This document shows, in pieces, positions 49,136-56,388 of a DNA stretch of 64,000 bases (position 1 is the stretch's first letter; the number at the start of each line of letters is the position of its first letter). This DNA is from Bacillus sp. MM2020_1 (GTDB taxonomy: Bacteria; Bacillota; Bacilli; Bacillales; Cytobacillaceae): positions 1-64,000 of the forward strand of contig JAANMP010000012.1 in NCBI GenBank assembly GCA_011250595.1, in the 5' to 3' direction. Made by a program: the position numbers and the translations under genes. The notes below the pieces were generated by a model. That model was not told where the DNA came from, made no database searches, and saw only the letters and a list, made by a program, of their open reading frames with translations.

Positions 49136-49145
49136 GGGTTACCCC

Positions 49146-49595
49146 TTACTTCGGTTCAGGTGTTGGGGTTGGTTCCCCAATATCTTCATATTTTCTTGTT
49201 AATAAATCATAAATTTTCGCAGGGCTTTTCCCATCAAGATGCATTTCAACCGCCTCCCGGGCGATATTGACACAAGTATCTCAGGCTATACCATGCGAAT
49301 CCCATTCTTCAACAGCATTTTCTGGTCCCATTCCTTTAATGAAACAATCAAGGTTACTTTTATGACCATCATTTACACAACCACAATAGCAAGGAACCTG
49401 CGCAACTACCTCTGGGTAAGTTGCAGCCATAACATACGTTTCTTGAATTTTTTCTGATGTATTTAGAACAAAATCAGGCAGTGGCGAATGTTTTTTATCA
49501 AGTTTCCAACTTTGATCACTGAGTTTCGAACTGCAGCCAGCGGCCACAATGACAAACAAAATGCCAAGGAACAAGAGAGATGTAATTCGCTTCAT
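49146..49595 (-). CDS. PCYCGC-motif lipoprotein, probable selenoprotein (UGA read through at 49281-49283)
   Basis: The lipobox is V-A-A-G-C (Cys21), and the PCYCGC motif at 68-73 is followed by H78 and C84. A UGA at codon 105 would end the protein, but the same frame stays open for 44 codons to TAA at 49146-49148, 10 nt before the cytochrome c ATG. The extension looks coding: D-T-C-V-N-I-A right after the UGA, then G-K-S-P-A-K-I-Y. As I recall the family, Cys-x-x-Cys is expected at this place, so the UGA replaces the first Cys and gives U-x-x-C. A SECIS-like hairpin follows. The 149-aa length fits the family. A nonsense mutation or sequencing error is the alternative. The 3' part is essential to the call; without it the product is a 104-aa truncated protein. 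Confidence 0.82.
49247..49269 (-). promoter_or_regulatory. SECIS-like hairpin downstream of the UGA
   Basis: On the minus strand, bases 12-34 after the UGA can pair as CAAU/GUUG, a two-base AU bulge, CGCC/GGCG and a five-base CGGGA loop. Bacterial SECIS elements have a short apical stem about 16-37 nt after the UGA, a bulged U and a G at the first or second loop position. All three are present, and the loop falls at +22 to +26. The fold was done by hand. Confidence 0.65.
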
Positions 49596-49757
49596 TTTCT
49601 GTGCACCCCTTCCTTTAATTTTTTCTACTACTTCAGTTTAGCAAAAAGAAATTAGCCAATAAGTAACTAATTCTTACTATTTAGTGAAGTTTCAAGTAAG
49701 TTATAGTGACATATTAGCTTAAATCCCCTTGCATTAGGCAAAGAAATTGGATTTGAA

Positions 49758-50255
49758 CTACATATTCATCATATCATGGCTAGTACTGGAGCCTGTTCCT
49801 AGCGCAGGATCGATCATTCCAAAAATCATTGCAATATGGGCAACCACTAGGAAAATACTAACAAAAATTGCATGTATTTTTAACTTTTCTTCTTCTGTTT
49901 TATTTCTATAAATAAGACCTAAATCAAGCAGAGCCATGCCAAGGAATGGGATAATTCCTAGCAAATAGAAAGTTACTGCGACAACATCAATCCAGCCCTT
50001 CCACTCTCCGTTTACTGTCAGTGGGATGTAAGCATTTTTCATTAAGTAAATGAATATTCCTGTAAAATAAAAGCCGGCAAATATGCCTGTTACTTTATTC
50101 AATTTTTTCAAAGCACCGTCTAATTTTCTTGTAAATAATATCGCTATTTCCGAAATAGCTAGGATTTCAGCACAAATTACTGGTACGGCCATAAAAATTA
50201 ACAAATTCCAAGGCTGATTGTCAGCAAGTAATCCCATATAATGTGTCATGTTCAT
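49758..50255 (-). CDS. Four-helix membrane protein (DUF6803-like), possible start of the ccm-linked unit
   Basis: A 165-aa membrane protein with four hydrophobic segments (about 15-38, 55-75, 90-112, 128-148). The cytosolic parts are basic, and the His/Met-bearing ends are M-T-H-Y-M near the start and S-H-D-M-M-N-M at the C-terminus. Those ends recall copper- or heme-binding tails, but that is speculation. I believe it belongs to a family listed as DUF6803; the function is unknown. AAGGAG lies 9 nt before its ATG. It is the first gene before the UGA lipoprotein, 162 bp upstream of it. Confidence 0.72.
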   Translation of the reverse strand: MNMTHYMGLLADNQPWNLLIFMAVPVICAEILAISEIAILFTRKLDGALKKLNKVTGIFAGFYFTGIFIYLMKNAYIPLTVNGEWKGWIDVVAVTFYLLGIIPFLGMALLDLGLIYRNKTEEEKLKIHAIFVSIFLVVAHIAMIFGMIDPALGTGSSTSHDMMNM

Positions 50256-50281
50256 GTTTATCTTCTCCTTTATTTTTTCTA

Positions 50282-50307
50282 CACACTCAATATATTGAAA
50301 AAGTGTG
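50282..50307. promoter_or_regulatory. Palindromic operator-like site upstream of the membrane protein gene
   Basis: CACACT and AGTGTG arms enclose the perfect 10-bp palindrome CAATATATTG, 27 bp before the ATG. The position suits a repressor or activator site; the regulator is not identified. Confidence 0.45.
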
Positions 50308-50344
50308 CAGAAACTTAGGAGAAACTATGGAGATTTTGTTAAGA

Positions 50345-50588
50345 AAAGCGCAAGCGCCCTGTTCAGCGGCGTATGGCCAGGAGCGCTCCAACTGAGATAA
50401 ATGTAAACTTGCCGATTGGCAAGCCGTAAGGCGCAGACAGAGGTATAGTTGAATTTATGCGTTCAGAATTTATGGAATAAATTCTGATTAGCTAAAGGAA
50501 ACACGAAGAGCCGGTGGCGCATTCGTGCTTGACTTATCGTAGGGCGGAGAGCGAAGGACACTAGCCGCTAGGGCGCTGGAGCTGGACA
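50345..50588. repeat. Structured intergenic repeat of the type dispersed in Bacillaceae genomes
   Basis: About 244 bp, much richer in GC than its surroundings, with outer arms AGCGCCC (50353-50359) and GGGCGCT and three internal hairpins: TTGCC/GGCAA, AGAATTTAT/ATAAATTCT and CACGAA/TTCGTG. It begins with AAAGCGCAAGCGCCC and ends with a GGAGCTGGAC box. I recall similar AGCGC...GGGCGCTGGAGCTGGAC elements between genes in Geobacillus and Bacillus genomes. No ORF. It lies between the efp terminator and the ccm-linked genes, at the edge of the inserted segment. Confidence 0.65.
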
Positions 50589-50591
50589 ATT

Positions 50592-50630
50592 AAAAAAAGC
50601 CTTAATCCGACAAAATTCGGACTAAGGCTT
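50592..50630 (-). terminator. Terminator of papA-efp
   Basis: A 14-base arm pair AAGCCTTAGTCCGA/TCGGATTAAGGCTT with a 6-base loop, then TTTTTAATTG on the minus strand. Confidence 0.85.
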
Positions 50631-50640
50631 TTGAAATTGA

Positions 50641-51198
50641 TTATGCACGCGATACGTATGAACTATCGGTAGTGTTGATGATTAACTTATCACCTTGGTT
50701 GATGAAGAACGGAACCTGAACATGAAGGCCTGTTTCAAGCGTAGCTGACTTCGTTCCGCCGGAAGATGTATCCCCTTTAATTCCCGGTTCTGTTTCAGCA
50801 ACCTCTAAGATTACATTGTTTGGTAATTCAACTCCAAGAGTTTCATAATTAAACATCATAATTTGAACTTCCATGTTTTCTTTCAAGAACTTTAATTCAT
50901 ACTCAATGCTTGAAGCAGGAAGTTCTACTTGCTCGTAAGATTCCATATCCATAAACACATGATTATCACCACTAGCATAAAGATATTGCATTTTACGGTT
51001 ATCAATTTGAGCCTTCTCTACTTTTTCACCAGCACGGAAGGTTTTTTCTTGAATTGCTCCATTACGAAGGTTACGAAGCTTGGAACGAACAAAAGCTGCT
51101 CCCTTACCAGGCTTTACGTGTTGGAAGTCAAGGACACGCCATAGCCCGCCATCAACTTCAATTGTTAATCCTGTTTTAAAATCATTAACAGATATCAT
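50641..51198 (-). CDS. efp: Translation elongation factor P
   Basis: Relieves ribosome stalling at polyproline stretches. The 185-aa, three-domain protein has the tip loop [10 protein letters not shown] in which Lys32 is the modification site (5-aminopentanol in B. subtilis). It ends with the T-D-S-S-Y-V-S-R-A signature. AGGAGG precedes the ATG; it lies 21 nt after papA. Confidence 0.97.
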   Translation of the reverse strand: MISVNDFKTGLTIEVDGGLWRVLDFQHVKPGKGAAFVRSKLRNLRNGAIQEKTFRAGEKVEKAQIDNRKMQYLYASGDNHVFMDMESYEQVELPASSIEYELKFLKENMEVQIMMFNYETLGVELPNNVILEVAETEPGIKGDTSSGGTKSATLETGLHVQVPFFINQGDKLIINTTDSSYVSRA

Positions 51199-51219
51199 AA
51201 TAAAATCCTCCTAAAATCA

Positions 51220-52281
51220 TTACAGTATAATTAGTTCTTTTGTAGAATGTGTGAGTGCTTCATTAAGGTCATTCGTAATCAATGTATCATCTTCAATCCG
51301 AACGCCACCAAGACCCGGGATATAAATACCTGGTTCGCATGTTACCACCATTCCAGGTTCTAAGATGATATCAGACTTCTTGGATAATCCAGGACCCTCA
51401 TGTACTTCAAGACCGATCCCATGTCCAGTCGAATGACCGAAGTATTCACCATATCCTTTTTCTGTTATGTAGTCTCGCGTTATTGCATCTGCTTGCTTAC
51501 CTGTTAAACCTGGTTTAATCCCAGCCATTCCACGTAATTGGGCTTCAAGTACCACATCATAAATTTCTCTAAGCTTTGCGTCAGGTTCTCCGACAGCAAC
51601 TGTTCTTGTAATATCTGAAACATATCCATTGTAATAACAACCATAGTCCATTGTTACAATGTCCCCTATTTCAATGACTTTGTCACTTGCCACACCATGT
51701 GGAAGAGCAGAGCGATAACCCGAAGCAACAATTGTATCGAATGAAGAGGAAGTAGCGCCAGCTCTCCTCATAAAGAACTCTAATTCATTGGATACTTCTA
51801 ATTCTGTTTTTCCCGGACGAATGAAGTCTAAAATATGTTTAAATGCAGCATCAGCAATATCAGCTGCTACCTTTAATATCTTAATCTCTGCATCTGTCTT
51901 TATCAAGCGTAACTTTTCAATAACGCCGGAAAACGGAACAAGTTCAGCTTCAACTTCTTTATCATATACTTTAAAGGAGGAGTAGGATAGAAAATCCTCT
52001 TCAAATCCAAGCTTTTGAACTCCTAGATTTTTTACTTGTATTGCTACCTCTTCAGGAATTGTTCCTGAAGTTTTAATTATTTCAAAACCTTGGCATTGTT
52101 TAGTCGCTTGTTCAATATAGCGGAAATCTGTAAGAAAAAGTGCCTTTTCAGCACTAATTAATACGGCGCCGGCAGTGCCGGTAAAGTTTGAAATATAGCG
52201 TCGATTAAATGGGCTAGTGATTAAAATCCCATCAATTCCTAGTGTTGCAAAATTAGATCTTAATTTTTCTATTTTTTCCAT
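51220..52281 (-). CDS. papA: Xaa-Pro peptidase (YqhT/PapA, M24B family)
   Basis: A metallo-aminopeptidase that removes N-terminal residues before proline. Of 353 aa, the N-terminal creatinase-like domain spans about 1-125. The pita-bread domain follows, with metal ligands in M-D-Y-G-C-Y-Y-N-G-Y-V-S-D-I-T-R (two Asp), the G-H-S-T-G-H-G-I-G-L-E-V-H-E-G-P stretch (His) and C-E-P-G-I-Y and V-R-I-E-D-D (Glu). The pairing with efp is conserved in Bacillus. Confidence 0.95.
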   Translation of the reverse strand: MEKIEKLRSNFATLGIDGILITSPFNRRYISNFTGTAGAVLISAEKALFLTDFRYIEQATKQCQGFEIIKTSGTIPEEVAIQVKNLGVQKLGFEEDFLSYSSFKVYDKEVEAELVPFSGVIEKLRLIKTDAEIKILKVAADIADAAFKHILDFIRPGKTELEVSNELEFFMRRAGATSSSFDTIVASGYRSALPHGVASDKVIEIGDIVTMDYGCYYNGYVSDITRTVAVGEPDAKLREIYDVVLEAQLRGMAGIKPGLTGKQADAITRDYITEKGYGEYFGHSTGHGIGLEVHEGPGLSKKSDIILEPGMVVTCEPGIYIPGLGGVRIEDDTLITNDLNEALTHSTKELIIL

Positions 52282-52359
52282 TGCTCTCCACTCTCCTTTT
52301 CAAATCCAATGAGGACAAAATTATTTTATCATAACCTGCCTAATCCGACTATTCGAAAC

Positions 52360-52857
52360 TTAGGTGGCTTCCTCATTCTCTTGCTCATTAGTATTTTGAT
52401 ACTCATAATTTATGGAATAACCAATAAAGATTCCATATACGATATAAATACAAACAGATGTAATGAGTGTATCTCTTTTCAAATCAAAAATTGGTTTCAT
52501 ACCTGGAAAAAGTGGGTTTAAAATAAAGAAGACCACCAAAAACAATAAAATGCCATAACCCATACCAAACCAAAACCCGGTAAATTTTCTAAGCACAGCA
52601 TAGTAAATAAATGCTGCAACTACTGAACATATTCCAATTAATATGATGGAAATGAGTGTACCCAGCCATTCGTACTTCCAATTCCCTAGTGCCCATGGTT
52701 CAAGAATGACATTTGGACGAATTTCTGTAAAACTTAAGTAGGAAGCCAAGCAGCCAATCAATCCCCAAAACAATCCTCCAAATAACCCTGTCCAAAATAC
52801 CATTACTGGAAAAGACATAGGTACAGGATAATTTCCCGGATTATGCTCTTTCATCAT
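52360..52857 (-). CDS. yqhR: YqhR family membrane protein
   Basis: A 165-aa protein with four hydrophobic segments and short polar ends, Glu/Asn-rich at the C-terminus. It matches YqhR by position between papA and yqhQ. The function is unknown. Two adjacent ATGs follow TGGAGG; I use the first. The aroQ gene (yqhS) that lies between yqhR and yqhT in B. subtilis is absent here. Confidence 0.8.
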   Translation of the reverse strand: MMKEHNPGNYPVPMSFPVMVFWTGLFGGLFWGLIGCLASYLSFTEIRPNVILEPWALGNWKYEWLGTLISIILIGICSVVAAFIYYAVLRKFTGFWFGMGYGILLFLVVFFILNPLFPGMKPIFDLKRDTLITSVCIYIVYGIFIGYSINYEYQNTNEQENEEAT

Positions 52858-52872
52858 AGCAACAACCTCCAT

Positions 52873-53138
52873 CTATTTTCTGTCATTCGGGAAGGACCTT
52901 TAATGTTATATATTCTTGTTATTCTGCCCCATACTTAGCAACATTTATGGCCAAAATAAAATCCATTTTTTATTATGCCCACTTGATTTCAATCCCTTAC
53001 GTGGTAAAAAACTTTTTAATTGGAAATATTATGTCATTCCTAGAGGTTTTTTCGTTTTTCTAGTAGAATAGAATTAAGTACATACAGATTTTTCTTTTCA
53101 GCTGGTGTGCAACTATAGATTAGGTTGGTGTAAAGTAT
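52873..53138. other. Divergent intergenic region between yqhR and yqhQ
   Basis: 266 bases, AT-rich, holding the promoters for two divergent genes. I see only weak candidates (for example TAGAAT about 70 bp before yqhQ) and no operator or hairpin I would defend. Confidence 0.35.
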
Positions 53139-54083
53139 ATGTCCAATTCTCAAAAACCCGTTTATGGCGGCCAGGCGGTTGTCGAAGGAGTTATGTTTGG
53201 CGGAAAACATCATTATGTTACCGCGGTACGCAGGAAGGATCAATCTGTTGAATATTTTCATTTGCCTCGGAAGGCAAATCCTTATTTTACAATTCTAAAA
53301 AAAATCCCTTTTCTTCGGGGGATTATCGCTATTATTGAGTCGAGTGCAAATGGATCAAAACATTTAAACTTCTCAACGGAAAGATTTGATATCGATCCAA
53401 AAGAAGATGAAATCATAAAAGAAAAAGAAGTCTCTAAATTGACCATGTATCTTGGTGTAGCTGCCATTGGTGTTATTTCATTCTTATTTGGAAAATTTGC
53501 TTTTACGCTGATTCCTGTGTTCCTTGCTGTTTTGACAAAACCAATTTTCCCTTCTGATTTTGCTCAAGTGTTAGTGGAAGGCTTTTTTAAACTGATTTTA
53601 TTAATAACCTATATTTATTTTGTCTCACTTACTCCATTGATAAAAAGAGTGTTTCAATATCACGGTGCTGAACATAAAGTAATTAATACTTTTGAAGCCG
53701 GAGTCGAGTTATCGGTTGAAAATGTGCAGGCTCATTCCCGTCTTCATTACCGTTGTGGAAGTAGTTTCATCCTTTTTACAGTCGTTGTTGGTGTTTTTGT
53801 TTATATGCTGGTTCCCACATCCCCACTTTGGTTACGGATTGTTGACCGGCTTCTCCTTATACCTGTTGTGCTGGGAATAGCGTTTGAAGTTTTGCAGGTA
53901 ACAAACAAACTAAGAGATGTTCCAGTGTTGAAGTATTTAGGTCTCCCGGGACTTTGGCTTCAACTATTAACAACAAAGGAACCACAAAATGATCAAGTAG
54001 AAGTGGCAATACTTTCTTTTAACGAATTATTAAGAAGAGAGAAAGAATCTGAGTACTCTGTTAAAAGTGAAGAAATTGTCTAA
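53139..54083 (+). CDS. yqhQ: YqhQ (DUF1385) membrane protein
   Basis: A 314-aa protein with three or four membrane helices and the DUF1385 signature: Y-G-G-Q-A-V-V-E-G-V-M near the start and F-Q-Y-H-G-A-E-H-K-V-I-N-T-F-E in the middle, with C-G-S-S-F further on. The His and Glu in that stretch look metal-binding. The role is unknown. It is followed by yqhP, as in B. subtilis. Confidence 0.9.
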   Translation: MSNSQKPVYGGQAVVEGVMFGGKHHYVTAVRRKDQSVEYFHLPRKANPYFTILKKIPFLRGIIAIIESSANGSKHLNFSTERFDIDPKEDEIIKEKEVSKLTMYLGVAAIGVISFLFGKFAFTLIPVFLAVLTKPIFPSDFAQVLVEGFFKLILLITYIYFVSLTPLIKRVFQYHGAEHKVINTFEAGVELSVENVQAHSRLHYRCGSSFILFTVVVGVFVYMLVPTSPLWLRIVDRLLLIPVVLGIAFEVLQVTNKLRDVPVLKYLGLPGLWLQLLTTKEPQNDQVEVAILSFNELLRREKESEYSVKSEEIV

Positions 54084-54149
54084 ATTTTTGTATTAAAGTG
54101 TTTAAAAGATTTAAAAAATGCTTAAGATGCTCTTAGGGAGGTGGCTTTC

Positions 54150-54536
54150 TTGAAAAATCGGACATTTGTTAATGTTGTTGTTGGGGGACTTATCATTCTT
54201 GCTTTACTTGGCCTTGTTGGTACATTTACAGCTAATCCTGCCGGTTTCATTCAGAGAATAGCTGTCATCGCATTGATTGTTTTAGCTGTTTATCTCTTTG
54301 TGAGAAAGTTTTCCAAATCAAGCCCTCAGAAAAAAGAGCAGCGTGCATTTCTTAAGGCCGCCAAAAAATCAAAAAAACGATTACAGCAAAAGGGTGGAGA
54401 CGGTGCTGTAAAGACCTCCTCTCTTGGGACTCTTGCATCATTAAAGAAAAGCAACAAGACAAAAAAGAAATCTCCTGCTCACTTAACCGTTATCGACGGC
54501 AAAAAGGGTAAAAAGAAAAATCGAGCGTCTTTATAG
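54150..54536 (+). CDS. yqhP: YqhP-like membrane protein
   Basis: A 128-aa protein with two hydrophobic helices near the N-terminus (V-V-V-G-G-L-I-I-L-A-L-L and A-V-I-A-L-I-V-L-A-V) and a very Lys-rich cytoplasmic tail. The start is TTG at 54150, with GGGAGG about 9 nt before it; a GTG three codons upstream overlaps the ribosome binding site. The function is unknown; the call is based on size and position. Confidence 0.78.
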   Translation: MKNRTFVNVVVGGLIILALLGLVGTFTANPAGFIQRIAVIALIVLAVYLFVRKFSKSSPQKKEQRAFLKAAKKSKKRLQQKGGDGAVKTSSLGTLASLKKSNKTKKKSPAHLTVIDGKKGKKKNRASL

Positions 54537-54550
54537 GCGCTCGATTTTTT
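54518..54550 (+). terminator. Terminator of yqhQ-yqhP
   Basis: A TCGAGCG/CGCTCGA stem overlapping the yqhP stop, then TTTTTT. Confidence 0.75.
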
Positions 54551-54581
54551 CATGTAAACTTTTATATGTGGTTAATCGCAA

Positions 54582-55466
54582 TTAATATCCCCATGTTTTC
54601 AAAAATTGTTTTGCTTTCTCTCGGCCTAAATCGTAAAGGGCACGTTTCCTTTCCTCTGTCAAATTTAATTCAGTGGATAAAAAACCTTCAGTGGGGATAA
54701 AGATGATATTCTTTACATGTTTTTTTGAAATGTACCTCGAATCGTGGGCATCCTTCATGGTTTCAAAAAGGGCTCCAAAAAGTTGAATTGCGTTCTTTAT
54801 TTTATGTTTTTCACGTTCATACTCACTTGAGCTTAATTTAATACCCAGAACAGGTCTTATTTTTTGTGCATTATCCTTGTCAAATAGCCACATTGGAAAA
54901 TTACTTAGTACTCCGCCATCAACTAAAATATTGATACCGTCCCTTGAGTGCATTTTAACAGGTTCAAAGAAATAGGGGATACTGCAGCTAATTCTAATTG
55001 CTTTTGCAATCGGGAAGGAGCCAGGTGAAATCCCGTATTTTGGTAGGTCATCAGGAAAAACGATCATTTGCCCATTCGAAAGGTCCGATCCAATCACTCG
55101 AAGTGCATGTGGGGGCAAATCCGCGAATGTCTTTAATCCCTTGGCTTCAAGTTTTTCACAAAGCCATTTTTCAAGCATATTGCCTTTATAAAGCCCTAAC
55201 TTCCAATAGACAAACAACCATTTTGCAAAGGGGAAGGGAATAATTGTTTTACGTGCATCCATAAGTTTTGAAAGATCAATCTCGTCAAGCAACTGGTAGA
55301 TTTCTTTACTTGTGTAGCCGGCAGCAATTAGAGCAGCAACGATCGACCCAGCGCTCGTACCGGCCACCCTTGCAAATCGTAATCCTTTGTTTTCTATTTC
55401 TTCGCACGCTCCAATCAACGCAAACCCTTTTATTCCTCCTCCAGAAAAAACGCCGTCTATATACAT
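54582..55466 (-). CDS. yqhO: Patatin-like phospholipase YqhO
   Basis: A 294-aa patatin-domain acyl hydrolase. Oxyanion loop G-G-G-I-K-G-F, nucleophile elbow G-T-S-A-G-S and catalytic Asp in D-G-G-V-L-S-N-F-P complete the Ser-Asp dyad. The substrate is unknown but likely a membrane lipid. The start is at 55466 (M-Y-I-D-G-V-F-S-G-G), after AGGAG; the frame to 55493 reads through the ribosome binding site. Confidence 0.9.
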   Translation of the reverse strand: MYIDGVFSGGGIKGFALIGACEEIENKGLRFARVAGTSAGSIVAALIAAGYTSKEIYQLLDEIDLSKLMDARKTIIPFPFAKWLFVYWKLGLYKGNMLEKWLCEKLEAKGLKTFADLPPHALRVIGSDLSNGQMIVFPDDLPKYGISPGSFPIAKAIRISCSIPYFFEPVKMHSRDGINILVDGGVLSNFPMWLFDKDNAQKIRPVLGIKLSSSEYEREKHKIKNAIQLFGALFETMKDAHDSRYISKKHVKNIIFIPTEGFLSTELNLTEERKRALYDLGREKAKQFLKTWGY

Positions 55467-55556
55467 AGTAGCCACTCCTAAAGATGAACTCATTTTTACA
55501 TCTTTAAGCAGTTTTTATTATAAATAGTACGGTGGACAAGAAGAAAATTTATTACA

Positions 55557-55590
55557 AGTAAAAAGGACACCGCTCTTAAGCGATGTCCTT
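55557..55590 (-). terminator. Terminator of the NlpC/P60 gene
   Basis: A 12-base stem AAGGACATCGCT/AGCGGTGTCCTT (one G-U or mismatch pair) with a TAAG loop, then TTTTTAC. Confidence 0.8.
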
Positions 55591-55627
55591 TCCTTATTTA
55601 CCGATATTGAAACCGCTTAACTTTTCA

Positions 55628-56080
55628 TTAAAAACGTTTGGCACCAATGAATCTTGGTTTCCAATAACTGTTGCTTGTATAAGCAATTGAAACACCTTTT
55701 GAAGATGAAGACTGAATCATTTTTCCGCCACCTATGTATATTGCAACATGACTAGGTCTGCTTGCTTTATTTTGTGCAAAGAACATTAAGTCTCCAGTTC
55801 TCAAAGATTTAACACGGTATCCTTTGTTGTAGAACATTTCAGCTGCCGTCCGTGGCAATACTTTGCCAGCCTTGCCGAAAGAATACTTCACTAAACCAGA
55901 GCAATCAAATCCTCTAGGTGTTAATCCACCCCATCGATATGGTACGCCGAGATTTGCTTTTGCTACTGAGATTGCTTTTGTATGGTAATAGGCTGCTTCC
56001 GCTTTATCACCCATAGTGGTAAACAATGAACTTAGAATAATTGTCATAGCCATCATGGCTGTCATGATTTTTTTCAACAT
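55628..56080 (-). CDS. Secreted NlpC/P60 peptidoglycan hydrolase
   Basis: A 150-aa protein with a signal peptide (cleavage near A-E-A-A-Y) and a single NlpC/P60 domain, so no binding modules. The catalytic Cys lies in F-D-C-S-G-L, the His in S-H-V-A-I-Y-I-G, and a further polar residue follows. It should cleave D-Glu to diamino acid bonds in wall peptides. The ATG at 56080 has GGGGG upstream. There is no counterpart at this place in B. subtilis. Confidence 0.92.
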   Translation of the reverse strand: MLKKIMTAMMAMTIILSSLFTTMGDKAEAAYYHTKAISVAKANLGVPYRWGGLTPRGFDCSGLVKYSFGKAGKVLPRTAAEMFYNKGYRVKSLRTGDLMFFAQNKASRPSHVAIYIGGGKMIQSSSSKGVSIAYTSNSYWKPRFIGAKRF

Positions 56081-56340
56081 CTTGTTTAATCCCCCTGTGT
56101 GCTTCGATACTATTAATATACAAAAATAGCATAACATCGAAGTAACAGGCAGATTACAGTTATATTACAATTTTCGACTTTATTTTAGGAAAACTAGCAT
56201 AATATGCAACGCTTAAATGGAGGATTATGTATCTTTAGGGACAGAATATAAATTTTAATCGAGTAGAGGGAAAATAAATTGATTATTTTCGCCCCTCTCA
56301 GTCGAGTAGCCCCCGGGAGTTTCACCCAGAGGCTCTCACA

Positions 56341-56374
56341 GAACCGTACGTGAATCTCTCGATTCATACGGCTC
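56341..56374 (-). ncRNA. Domain V of the inner group II intron
   Basis: A 34-nt hairpin beginning GAGCCGTATG and ending TACGGTTC with a GAGA tetraloop; the triad is A-G-C. Confidence 0.87.
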
Positions 56375-56388
56375 ATATCATTCAGCCA

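Noticed and set aside
49281-49595. Reading the PCYCGC lipoprotein as a complete 104-aa protein ending at the UGA
   Set aside because: The frame continues with coding-like sequence, the UxxC fits the motif, and the following gene starts directly after the extended stop. A pseudogene by nonsense mutation is not excluded.
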